Assembly: GCA_003439945.1 (NCBI GenBank)
Contig: QVRM01001391.1
Location: 1 to 64,000, forward strand
Origin: Dermanyssus gallinae
Taxonomy: Eukaryota > Arthropoda > Arachnida > Mesostigmata > Dermanyssidae
Reading direction: 5' to 3'
DNA: 64,000 nucleotides
Shown here one piece after another: positions 33,805 through 45,324 of this stretch (the first letter of the stretch is position 1; each line of letters starts with the position of its first letter). The notes beneath the pieces were generated by a model that was not told where the DNA came from, made no database searches, and worked only from the letters and a program-made list of their open reading frames with translations. The position numbers and the translations under genes are program-made.

Positions 33805-34100
33805 ATTTATATAGATTATTTATGCACATACATATATGTATGCGCTTTAGTATGTCCTGTGGTTAGCTGTTGCATCATTCTACAAGTGGTGAGATAGGTC
33901 CGTTTCAATTGTTACTGTACAGGGTTAATTTCCGCTAGAAGTCGTTTATCAAGTCACTGGCCAGCGCAGCAAGGTGTACGATTTCTACCCGTAGCAACAG
34001 ACCGACGCATATCTGTCTATACGTGACTAGCCCAGGCAAGAAGGCTCAGACGTACCAGAGAAGACGCACGTATTCCTTGATTAGTCTAAATTCGTTTACT
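30240..34100. other. No gene recognised
   Basis: Nothing convincing in either strand. The frames 32635-33037 on the plus strand (FVNDYQRLGNKLRQAGTQLRTLL...) are the most protein-like but unassigned. An (AT)n run lies at about 33758-33797. Confidence 0.4.
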
Positions 34101-35248
34101 CAAGGCCAGAGCGTCCCATAGGCAGACACGATGAAATGAGAGAGAGAGAGACAACACATCAAAGCCAGACGCGTGTTAGACGAACCAGCGGAGGACACCG
34201 GCGGCTTGGTAGTGGTACTATTATTATTATAGTGGCGCCGTCAGCACGACGTTGCACAATACGCACTCAGAGCGTACACGCCTTACGAATCGCGCGGCTT
34301 AATGTAACACAATTACGGACGCCTAGAAACACTCTGGCTATGCAGAAACGGTTCGAACCTTCGAAAGAATAGCGGCGTAGTAGCCAATGAATCATTGGAT
34401 TGTCCTTGAATTCTGAAGACGAATACCTGTAATATGTTTGCGCCAGGTCTGCTAGCACGAACATCTACAAGGAATGCGAACTACACCCTAAATAGCACTT
34501 ACTAGTTGTGAAGTGGATTAACACGTATGCTGCGCCGATAATTGGGCCCACTACCAAGCGAATGTAACCACTGTAGCCTTGCCGTTAGAGTACCTACTAC
34601 AATATATATATATATATATGTATCTACATATATATATATATATATAATTTCTGTACGTGTTGCAAATTTATCTGAACCCTACAATGCCCGCCTGTTAAAG
34701 GTAGCCGGCATGACCAACGCAGAAGCAGCGTGACGCGTTCACCGTACACATGCTTAGGCCGCGTTCATTAGCGCGCAGGCTGCTCGTACCAGACCTAGTA
34801 TTGAACAGGCTGAGCGTCTGCCCAGCGAATAATCTTGGTGTGAGAGGTCTCTTTCCGGCTTGCCCGTTCAGCGCGGCGGGCCGCCGGATGAGCGAGCAGA
34901 GTCGTCCAAGTACGTTTTTGTTTTGCTGGTGGGTAACGTACGCAGAGAGGTACCTGCTGTGCGTGCGTGGAATGCCCGATCGATATAATGAAAATCCATT
35001 ATGAGTCTACGGACAAACAAACGCACGATGCCTTCGCCGCCGCAGCAATGGTCGCCGCGCTGTGCGTATCCCGTAGAGAGGAGATCGTCGGGCTGGAAGG
35101 CGTAGCGACGAACGGAGGACGACGGCACATACAATCACGCCGGAGTGGTGCGTGGATCTGATCCTGAGCGATCTCAGGTGCAGATCAATGAGTGCCTGTC
35201 TAACTCAGTCCCTGTCGCCCTCTCTCCATCTCTCTCTCCCCCTTTGCC

Positions 35249-35315
<67 letters not shown>

Positions 35316-35930
35316 TATCTATTTATTTATATATGTCTAGGATGGGCCGTCCATCGACCCACGGACGACAGGCAATCCGCACGTGCCGAAACGGTCGTCA
35401 TTTCGACCTTTCCGACTTGTCTCTCATCGCTTCATTCCACATCTTCTGGCCACATCAAAGCACTTTGATACTGGCCATGGCTCCAGTCCATTACGACTAA
35501 GAGACGTCGCCGCCTATCTATCGCCGTTTCGAGACTATCGCCGTTTCGCGAGAGAAACCGGTCGCCTTGCCGAAGAAGAGCTACAGAAGTAGCACCGCCA
35601 GCAGCAGCAGCAGCAACAACAACAACGCTTTGGCTGCTTTTTATTAGTGTCGCTTGCCTGCTACCTCTATGACGATAATGATGATGACTTTCAATCATTG
35701 ACCATCTGGTTAATCATGTAGATGGCTGTGTTTTTTTTTGCTACGTCTTAGTACCTGACCTACCTGTCACACGCACACATACGTACCCATATATCAAATG
35801 GCACGATGATACAAATTAAACACTGTGTAAGCTGATAAGAATAACAACAACAGCAACAACGACAACAACAACAGCAACAGCAGCAGCAACAACGACGACG
35901 ACAACAGTAGGAGCAGAACGCTCAACAACT
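34101..35930. other. GC-richer block with trinucleotide and pyrimidine tracts
   Basis: This block has more CpG than its surroundings, an (AT)n run at 34601-34648, a (CT)n tract passing into (AT)n at 35213-35312, (CAG)/(CAA) runs at 35597-35627 and 35845-35915, and short frames on both strands without domains. It might be a promoter/5' UTR of a gene to one side, but I cannot identify an exon. Confidence 0.3.
35213..35312. repeat. (CT)n-(AT)n compound microsatellite
   Basis: Imperfect CT repeat (35213-35270) running directly into (AT)n (35273-35312). On the plus strand this is a long pyrimidine tract. Confidence 0.95.
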
Positions 35931-36065
35931 GTATGGAGATCAAAGCTCTCAGACAAATGTAGGTCTTCCAAGAAAAATGATTAGCTTAAGTTTGGCGTCG
36001 ATCACTTTTTGGGTACACCATCATCGTGTGTTGACTGAACAGCCAACTTAATTTGTGCTGATAGG

Positions 36066-36073
36066 GCTATATA

Positions 36074-36169
<96 letters not shown>

Positions 36170-36208
36170 GTATATATATATCTATATCTATATATATATA
36201 AATGTATA
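36066..36208. repeat. Long (AT)n microsatellite, interrupted
   Basis: About 140 bases of TA dinucleotides broken by single-base phase shifts (TATTATA, ATAATAT, TCTATATC). Confidence 0.97.
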
Positions 36209-36403
36209 TATATTAACATACACGTGTAACGTATAGGCAACGTAACTCCTTAGAAAGGAGACTGCCTATCCTTACTGCTATTTGAGCCTAAGTTTCAACG
36301 ATATTGGCTTTTCGTGTTCCCTTTTCCTCTCTACCCTTCTGCCTACAATGTCTGCCTAAGAAAATCGCCGCAGCGATATCAGTTGACCTTGACAATAGCA
36401 GCA

Positions 36404-36404
36404 T

Positions 36405-36449
<45 letters not shown>

Positions 36450-36456
36450 ATATACA
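36404..36456. repeat. (AT)n tract at a LINE 3' end
   Basis: On the minus strand the LINE's AATAAACAATATGAATGTATTAT 3' UTR passes straight into this tract, so the microsatellite probably grew from the element's tail. Confidence 0.85.
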
Positions 36457-37290
36457 TATAATACATTCATATTGTTTATTTCGCAATAACATTGCATTTC
36501 AAGATGTTACATAATTACAATACAGTTCATTATATACAATTTAAACATTTCAGCGACCGTCCCACCGGGCGAAAAAGTGCAAAGACCGCCGATGCGTCTG
36601 GCAGCTCGCTACGTGGTATTTAGCGCACATCTGCGAGCAGAACAGGCAACGACATTGATCGCTTACTTGGTGAAATCCTTGGGTCGAACATACCAATTGA
36701 TGATAGCCATGCACAATGTACCTTGTGCACACGTGCCGGCTAGTGCATGCCATTCCATCCCAAAGCTCCCTGGCGAGGTACACATCCAACTGCGCTACCC
36801 CTGCCGAGGCTTCGGTCACTTTTCCCTTTCACTCTAACAAAAATTGCTGAAGTGGTCCTGTAATAGGTGACCTAAGGCTGACTCTGATTGTTTCCACTGC
36901 CGGCCCGCAACACGCTAGCAGGCACACGAAGCGGCTTCTTGCCGTCCGCGGTAAGCAAAGAACCCGCTTCATATATGTTGTGCAACATCTCCCTAGCTGC
37001 GCAAAATTTGCCGCTGAAAGATGGCCCCACACCCTGTCAAGGCTGTAGCTCAACATTGGCACAATCTCAAGCTCAAAAACCACGGCCGCACTCAAAGACA
37101 GTCGTCGTGGGTCTCTCACCTCTGCGTGAATAGAGGCAATAGCCGCCCGACACCTGTTGCCAATGTGCTGGGTAAAGGTCTTTCCCGTATAGTGTAGTCT
37201 CAGACCCAGATACGGAAAGAAGTTGACAAACTCCAGCGGTTGGCCACAACAGAGTATTACGTCTGCGGCAGTCAGTAACAAAAATAATGC
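36457..37290 (-). pseudogene. CR1/L2-like LINE 3' part (empty-site paralogue of 45.3 kb)
   Basis: 37281-36829 reads CGQPLEFVNFFPYLGLRLHYTGKTF (end of the reverse transcriptase palm) then YSLDRVWGHLS, TTYMKRVLCLPRTARSRFVC and a stop at 36829. A shifted frame, 36819-36550, gives TRYIVHGYHQLVCSTQGFH and CRCLFCSQMCAKYH with RRSLHFFARWDGR at the end, a Cys/His motif like that of L2/CR1 proteins. The 3' UTR has AATAAA at about 36480. The 5' part is truncated. Protein and 3' UTR match the copy at 45.33-46.24 kb. Confidence 0.85.
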
Positions 37291-40128
37291 AAGTATATAA
37301 CTTTAACACTCCTAGGACACTGCTGGGATATGGGCATTTGTTTATGTCGCAAACAACTGGGTCGGTTTTGCATCACAGGAATGAACTGTTGTTGCTCCGT
37401 AAAAACAAAGTGAGAAACGCAGACTCTCGAAGACAGCTCACCGTCTGCGTCGTTATTAGATAGCATGTTATCAGTATTGGAAAATTAAATAAAGGCAAAT
37501 ACACAGAACAACGATTCTGATTGATTGTTGATCGCAAGTTCTTACTGCTACCTCTAGTGTCGAACTGTGTAGAAAATGTTTTAACATAGTGTCTAGCGTC
37601 GTTTTTTTTTTAAAAACAAACTCTAAGCTTAATCGTTAGGAAACGTATCGCTACGCAAGAACGGCTTTCTCCAATCGGTGGTTTTATTTGGTAATCTGTT
37701 AATGTCAGATTTGGGGCATTATTTAAGATGCAGCACTGGAGTAAACAACATTGAAAATATTGCTTTTATAGCTATTCATGCTAGTTTTTATGACATATGT
37801 CTCGAGGTTTACCTAGAGCTATTGCTATTGCTACTCTAGCCTAGCACGCTCTTTTTCTACGCGTCTGCTGAGTGAGCTGATAAGAGTTGTGGCAGAGTAG
37901 TTTTTCCTGTTCTGAAGTACACATATGTCAAACATACGCAAGTTACACTATGTTAGTAAGTTAGTGATTAGTAGTTAAAAGTTAGTGATTAACTAAGGCA
38001 ACATGGTTTTTCTTGGCCCAGCGACCTGTAGTAGCATACGCAACTGAAGCGACGATTCCTTGTTTTGGCCGCGCCAATATAGATCTTCGCAAGTTGTTCC
38101 ATTAGACGTTAATTGCAAATTTTAAATAAATAATCTAAGTTCTCGCTCGTTCTGGTTGCTTGAACAATCACACCTTGATTTGACTGCCGTGTTTTTTAAT
38201 CAGATTAGTTACTGTAACGTACGCAGAGTTTAGCTGTCTGAAGATGACCACCACAGAATGCCTGTGAAAGTGTTGGGTTGATCTGAACGTCCTCAGCCTG
38301 TAAATGCGGCGTAAATATGCACGTATAAATATGTGATCTCTAATTGTATGTCTGTTCGTATGTTAGTTATGTCTGCGTATATATATCAAGCGTCAGAATC
38401 AACAAGTCCGCTGGCCGGAAAACTGTTCAAGTGTCAGGCATAAGGCCAGTGCAACATGCTTGCAACATTTGTTTCTTGGCACATAAATTAAAAAAAGTCA
38501 ATCATAGATCAGATCTAAGAGGCTAAACGGTGTATAAACAGTATGCTAGTAGAAATGCGTGCTCTTCGTTATTCGCATTTGTTAGTATTGTTACCAGAAA
38601 TTCACATGCTGAGGCATTGAGATCACTCCGATCACTTTGATTGGAGGTAGCGGTTAGCTCATTAACCGTACCAGGTTAATGAGCGTTTATGCTTCACTGC
38701 CAATTGATGCAATTTCCATAACAGTGTTCAACGGTATCTGTTGCTGACACAACTTATTATTTACTGGCTATTATTATTACTTTTATTATTATCGTTATTA
38801 TTGTTTTAACTACAATTCTTTTTTTTTAAACATAATATAAAAATTTAGGTAACACGGTGCTAAGAAAAAGAAAATAAAAATATATATGTATTGGATGTTC
38901 CAGTGCTGCGTACACGGCCTTTACAGCCGAACTACACGACTATAGTGTTGTAATACACATAAGATACTGTAAATACAAACGCACTTTAAAAAAAACTTGT
39001 ATCAAAATGTGGCGTACTTATACACTGATCGAAGCTGTGCTGTAATGCGCCATGCCGTGCATACGCACCGCGTAGGCAGGAGTGGCGTCCCACAGTGGGC
39101 TACCCAAGAGCTTACCAACTGAATGGGATGAAACCACTGTGAAACATAGTTCTTTGTATTCGTTTATGCCGAATTGGTTTTATGGTAGATTTGTTCAAAC
39201 GTCGAGTAAATTATGATACAACTAGTATTATGTTTCATACTTATGTATACCCGCCCATGTCTTGCTCTTAGTCCGCAAACTTTTGTCATTCCACTAAATG
39301 ATTTTAAAATGAGCTGAAATACTTAAATATCGATCTCTGTTGTATATTTCAAGTAGGTTTGAGCAATTAAGACATAACAGTAAACGGATTAATACTTAAG
39401 CAATTTATAGCAATAACATCATCTCTCATAGTTTGTATAACAACAATACGTTAGGTGTACCAACCAGCAAACAACAACAACAGCATACCAACAAACAACA
39501 ACAATAGCAACAGCAATACCAACAATAACAACAGCATACGACACAGCCGCCGTCTAGAGAAGCATCGTGTCTATGCTGAGCGTGTTCAATGCATATCAGT
39601 GCTAAACTCTGTCATGTTCCCCGAGGGTTTAGCGAGACGAGAGTCAGCTGGGAAATTTCTCTGCCACGCTTCAATCGCATCACTGACACGTGCGTGGGCC
39701 GGGTCTAGCGCCGTGCGTTCGACATTTGAACAGGATCAGCAGAAGGCGCGTTATTGCTCTCGCGATGCGTCTGCTCGGTTCGTTTCAGTATCGAAAGTCG
39801 TCAGACACCCAGCTTTGCAATGCCGCGGCATGCATTCGATTTACGGAGCTCGCGAACTAAAGCCGATGGTCAGTGTCCAAAATTGGAAGTCCAATGATGA
39901 AAGTGGCCGTCTCCCTGTTGCCAGACAAAGGACGCCGCACTTGACATATACAGTCATACGCTTGTTTACGCTGAAAGTACACATTTACATAGACAACACC
40001 ATGTTCGCGTACACGTCAGCATAGCTGAGCACGCATGCAAAGCAAAATGTAATCATATAACCATAAAGTCTGACACATGGACGCCTGTCCAAACACACGG
40101 GCGCCCAGAAAGACATACATACACACAC

Positions 40129-40163
<35 letters not shown>

Positions 40164-40630
40164 GTTTACAACCATTGGCGCCTAGAGACGGTCGCAGTTC
40201 CTGTGCTCTCTGATTAGTGTCTATTTTAGGGCAAATAACCTGAATCGTGATGAATAATGTTGCTTTTAAGCAACAGCGACGTCCACCTAAAGTTCGGTGC
40301 GTATACATTTAAATCAGCTTGAGTCAACAACGTAGGTAAGAGCGAATAATCTCCTCGCGTGTCAGCTCTGATTTACGTCTGTTTATCGGAGGCTACATTA
40401 ATCCCAACCCGGGGCTTCCGGCGGGACTTGCGGAGGACAGTTTCACCAGGTTACCTCTAGAACCCCTTGTGAAGGCTCCACACTCAGTGCAAGTCCCAAA
40501 TTTTTCAACACACACCATCAGCATCCACTCCAGCAAAGCTTTTTCTGGCAAAAAGTGTCTCTCGTTATCAAATCCCTCACAGAAATATTCGTACATAAGT
40601 GCTTGAAAATGTCAAATTTTGCAGATTGAC
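37291..40630. other. No gene recognised; CAA-rich stretch and short hairpin
   Basis: A perfect 11-bp inverted repeat sits at 38657-38667/38674-38684. The plus frame 39455-40024 (189 codons) starts with an Asn-rich run encoded by (AAC)n repeats and then has no domain; I read it as chance. An (AT)n run lies at 40131-40160. Frames at 40393-40596 minus are unassigned. Confidence 0.4.
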
Positions 40631-40639
40631 GAGCTGTCA

Positions 40640-41230
40640 AATAAGATCACTGCAAATATCAGAGGCGGCCCAAAAGCTTCACTAGGATATACCCTATAAT
40701 CGCCACTTATGCCCTTGTATGTGCCGCGACGGACGAACTTCACTGAAGAAGAAGTTCACAAAGCAATCGTATGTAAAGAAAAACAGCAAAACGTCCGGAC
40801 CGAATCTTAGTATGACTCCAATATGAATAACACTACCAACGCCTTTCTCGAGCAAGGCAGTATATCGGAGGAAAAGACTGCTTGAACCAATCTTCAAAGG
40901 TAGAGCCTTAACAAGTGTCATTTACTTACTTCTCTCATTGTGTCCCGCCTCCACGACGTCTACGATGCCTTTACCTTCTGCGCCCGGAACAGAACGGGTT
41001 TCCGGCCGATCAACGGACCGGGCGTTACACTGCGAGTGAGAGCGCCCCACGTTTTCTGCGGGGACAACCCAGTCATCGTGGCCAAAACCAGGCAGAATCT
41101 GCAGTTATATCTGAGAAACTAAATGAGGCTATTAAATGATGTAACAGAGACTCGCTCCTTACAAACACAAATGTTTTTTTTTTGTTTAATTTAAAGAGGA
41201 AGTTGAGCAGCCGCCGACCCTAGCATTAAA
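40640..41230 (+). pseudogene. LINE reverse transcriptase remnant, internally deleted
   Basis: Plus frames read LYVPRRTNFTEEEVHKAIVCK and NAFLEQGSISEE, the region before the first reverse transcriptase motif. From 41050, VFCGDNPVIVAKTRQNLQLYLRN and INEA-like text correspond to the ADDxxIVAKTxxxLQxxL block after the catalytic box. The palm motifs between are missing and the catalytic aspartates have changed (CGDN). Family is RTE- or CR1-like. Confidence 0.65.
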
Positions 41231-41657
41231 ATTGAAAGATAACCCATCTATCTTGTTAACCACGGACGCCTTATTGACACGAGAGGATCCGAGAAGTTTG
41301 TCTTGGGGAGCAGCTACTCATCTAACTCATCTAACGGAACGACTGCTGTAGCACCCCCTGTTCTGGGGGATGTTACGACAGTTTTTCCATTAAATGATTA
41401 AACCTACATTGAACAGTTGGATTCGGAATGCGCACAATAACAGATATGCAGTTTCGGATCGACTAGGACCAAATGTAAAAAATGACCTGGTCGATATTAC
41501 AAAGAAGAGGTTGTCACAATGGAAAGCAAATACTCAGTATGTATTGAAGTAGACATAGATTACATGGATGCGTAGGTTATATATAAGCTGCCGCTCTGAT
41601 ATAAAAGGGTAACATGTGTATTTAGGTATACATGCCAAGCGAACAATAAATCAATCA

Positions 41658-41709
<52 letters not shown>

Positions 41710-42050
41710 AGAGAGAGAGATAATGAGAGGGAGATAATTTTACAATTCAATCAAGTGCCTAAGCGTAAATTAAATGCCCTGTCAATCAGAAGCTGTATTT
41801 CCGCGCTTAACCTTGAAGGCAATTTCATGGCTGATATATCTTCCACTCGTACCTTCTACGCATAGGGAAGGCGACTCCAGACACGTGCATTCTCTCCACA
41901 GGCGTACTCGATGACCCAGCACACACCGAAGTGAACTGCAGGGCCCTTGCGACCGACCGCACAGGCTCCGTCTACACCCACATGAGTATTCCAACTGCGA
42001 CCAACATCTCGAGTCGGTACTACTCTAACTGGCATGCTGGGATCCTATAC
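41231..42050. other. No gene; (AT)n tract
   Basis: Contains ACAATAAATCAATCAG at 41643-41658, which looks like another LINE 3' end, followed at once by (AT)n (41659-41706) and a GA-rich patch. No domain in any frame. Confidence 0.4.
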
Positions 42051-43860
42051 TTTTTTTTTTTTTTTTTTTTTTATAGAGGACTAACTGGGAAATGCGGTTG
42101 CACACGCGGGCACCGCGGCAGGGGAGCTCCCTGCAGATGCGGGCCGGTAGTGTGGGGCTCCAACCCACTAAAAACCAGTCATGTCCCCGTCCCCCACACT
42201 GACTGGGAACTGCGTTGCGCATATCATCAAACAGTCAGGGGGGGGGGGGGCGAGTCTTCTACTCCTGGCGGGTGTGTTCCCCGGGAGCCACGGCGAGGGG
42301 GGGGGGGGGCGCCGTAGGTAGTTGGCGCTTGTTTTCTTCTGTAGAATGGCTCTGAAGACTCCGGCTGTGGTGTTCCAGTTTAAAAGCGTTTCCGTCATTT
42401 TTTTGCAGACGTCGCGTAGGTTAAAATCCAGTGTGTTCATTAGAAGCAGTAGAGGTACGCGCTGGTCCGCCCATGCTGGACACTCCAGTGCGGTGTGGTC
42501 TGAAGTGTCTTCCGGTCCGTCGCCGCAGTGGATGCATTTAGGACTAGGAGCCTTCCCGATCCTGAACAGGTAGGACTGGAAGTCGCCATGCCCTGTCAGG
42601 ATCTGGGTCGTGTAGAAGGTGAGTTCACCCCCCGGGCGGTTTAGCCATTCCTTGATGTCGGGTATGACGGCGCGGAGACTGGTGCCAGGGGCACCCTTTT
42701 GTAGGCCGGCCCATTCTTCCTGCCAGAGGTCGATAGTATGCCGACGCTCCTCGTCCTTCTTGCGCTGGGGGTTACCCCATAAGCGGCGGCGTTCGGCAGC
42801 TTTCAGATCCCTAGATAATCGTTCCAGCAAGGACGAAAGCCGCCGCTGCGCTTACCGTCCGGTACGCCGCGATCACCCTGAGGGCTCCGACCCTCTCGGC
42901 CCGACGCAGGCGCGTCCTGTTGACGGCAAGCTTTAGGGTGTCGGTCGGCCAGGCCGGAGCTCCGTATAGGGCGACTGACTCGGCCACGGACATGATTATT
43001 CGCCGCTGGGTTTGTCGTGGTCCATGATTATTAGGCATAAGCCGTGCGACGTTGTTTGCTGTCTTGGTTGCCTTCTCCGTCGCCCGCCGCACGTGTTCAG
43101 TGCCGCGGAGACCCCTGTCTAGGGTGACCCCTGAGGTACCTGACCTTGTCAACAAGCGCAATCTCTTGGTCTTCTAGGCGAAGGTGAAGGGCAAGACAGT
43201 TTCTCCGTCCTACCAAGAGTATTGCCTCGCTCTTGGCGGGGGCGAGGGCGAGTCCCGCCGCTTGCATCCAGCGGGCGACGTCTTCAAGTGCTTCGTTCGC
43301 ACGGCTTTGCAGCAGGTCCGGTGTCCGGGCCTGGACGGTAAGGACGAGGTCGTCGGCATAGGCTAGGAGGCTGACCCCGGGGGGCAGGTCCCTTAGTCGC
43401 AGCACGTCGTCGTACGTTATGTTCCATAGCAGGGGGCCAAGTATGGAGCCCTGTGGCACCCCTGCAGTCATGTTAAAAACGATTCCGTGGGACTGTACTG
43501 TCCGTTCCCTTAGGTAGTTTGATATAATGCGCCGTAGGTAAAAGGGAACGTTCTTCCTGTGAAGAGTCTCCAGGATGACTCTCCAGGGTAGGCTGTTAAA
43601 AGCGTTTCGTACGTCTAGTAAAATAGCGAGGTAGAGGTCCCGTCTTCTTGGCGGGGATTCGTGGAGGAGTTCGGCCTGCGTCTGGATCTCCTTTATGGCG
43701 CCGATTGTCGAGTGGCCTTTGCGGAACCCGTGCTGGGCCTCTGACAGCAGGTCGTTCTCCTCCGCGAAGTCCCGCAGGCGTGCCTCCCCGATAGACTCGA
43801 AAGCTTTGGCCAGGGAGCCCGACCAGAGCATCCCGGTCGCCGCTGACGCCACTATGCTAT
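42051..43860 (-). pseudogene. R1-like LINE, 5'-truncated, with poly(A) tail
   Basis: Best-preserved LINE here. 43852-43097 reads EAQHGFRKGHSTIGAIKEI, AILLDVRNAFNSLPWRVIL, FNMTAGVPQGSILGPLLWN and LLAYADDLVL (intact catalytic YADD) and WMQAAGLALAPAKSEAILL. Two frameshifts follow (about 43130 and 42820). The C-terminal part gives RRAERVGALRVIAAYRTVS, GELTFYTTQILTGHGDFQSYL and CIHCGDGPEDTSDHTALEC, the zinc motif of R1-type ORF2. The 3' UTR carries two 13-base C runs and ends in a 22-base poly(A) (T run 42051-42072). No clear target duplication was found. The 5' end, including the endonuclease, is missing. Confidence 0.93.
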
Positions 43861-43959
43861 GTAAGTAGGCAAATTATTAGTATTTAGACTATTTAAAGTT
43901 AAGTGTGAAGTGGGAAACTATATAAAACTAACTGTATAAAACTACTATATAAAAAAAGA

Positions 43960-44080
43960 AAAAAAGAGAGAACACCGCTGCGATTTGAACCTAGACCGGT
44001 CTGGCTTAGACCGGTACTGTAATCGCCGACGCTGCCACTCTGCTATCCACTCCCCGTGCACAGCAGCGCTTCGGCACGCG
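43960..44080 (-). repeat. tRNA-like SINE candidate
   Basis: On the minus strand TAGCAGAGTGG (44045-44035) matches the polymerase III A box and GGTTCAAATCG (43991-43981) is close to the B box, separated by 43 bases. The tail is pyrimidine-rich (CTCTCTTTTTTTCTTTTTTT). The T-arm cannot form a good stem, so it is not a functional tRNA. It lies just outside the 5' end of the R1-like LINE. Only one copy was seen. Confidence 0.55.
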
Positions 44081-45320
44081 CTCTATCACTCTTCATGGCG
44101 GCTTGTCGTAGTTGTTATATACAATGTTGAAAATGAGCACTTAAGTAGGCAGCGCTCATTTGCACTTATATACACAGTTAGTACTATACACCGATAGTTA
44201 TGTACACAGTGGGCTACGTGTATAAACACTGCCGGGAAGCCCGGTTAAACCGGCCTACCGGTCACTGCACGGACGATGCCTGGCAACGTTCGAACTTTTC
44301 GAACGTTCGAATTTCGAACACGCGTGAACACAAAACAAGAAAAAATCGAGTTTTGCACAGTACCTTTGCAGTAATTACTAGTCGCGTTGAACTCCCTACC
44401 GCTGAGGTCGTCGAGTGCAATTGGTCAGCCTTTTCAGGCCTCAGGTTCCTGCACTCTTCGACCGAGTTGTACGGAGCAAAGCCAAACGCGACCGCACGTG
44501 ACGACTGCTAGAAGAAGGGATCCTATACCTAGACAGGCTTATACGCAAAATGTTTCGCCATATTCAGCCTGGGACTGACTAGTGTCTGACTCACTCCCTG
44601 CTCAAGACATGCTTTCGTAGACAAAGGGGAGCGTCGCAGAATGGAATTCTTCTCTCCTGGTTTCGAAGTAATGTTTTACAAGTGCAAACCAGGAGAGGAC
44701 GGAAGAGGTGGGTTTTAGTGGGTAGCACGTGCGGAGTAGATCAAGTCCTTTAGTTTCCCCCAGCGTCTAGTCCCACATTTTAGGAATGTCCGTATAGTGT
44801 GAGATTTCTGGTACAGCTCCCGTTTCTTGGCCTACTTGGCTTAACCACTAAACTTTGGATTCACCTTTCCGTGAATGATTGTGCATTGTGCCGCATATCA
44901 ACAGCACATATTTGTTATAATTCTTAACAATGACAGTAATCCATTCTCTAAATTGTAGTATTGATGAAAAATTATCTTCCCTAACCCATATGATTCTTTC
45001 CAAGATCCATTTGACCAATTGCCACCTAAAATGGCCATTCATAACCTGTTTACTATATAGGCAAATGCTTCACGCAGTCTCTAGGCGGCCCGGTGCTCCC
45101 GCCCGGTACTTACAGCCAATAGGGACAATGTGAACTCTTGGGCTCTAAGACTATCGATCAAATATCAGGTTGGTCCAACGGTGCACAACACTTGCCAAGC
45201 CAAGTCTGGTTTGACAAAATTATTAATATGACAAACTTGTTAGTTGAGTAGAGAGCAGCTTGTACAAACAGTACAGCTTTTCGAAAACGACGGCATTTAT
45301 GGAATTTACATCTAAATCAT
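44081..45320. other. No gene recognised; a foldback at 44652-44697
   Basis: 44652-44663 (CTCTCCTGGTTT) is the exact complement of 44686-44697. Around 44295-44325 TTCGAACG text repeats as nested palindromes. No domain is seen. Confidence 0.4.
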
Positions 45321-45324
45321 ATTT

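Noticed and set aside
34340..34365. GGTTCGAACCT near 34346 as a polymerase III B box
   Set aside because: No A box and no repeat partner found.
39455..40024. 189-codon Asn-rich plus frame
   Set aside because: The start is an (AAC)n repeat and the rest has no domain, splice context or relative in the window.
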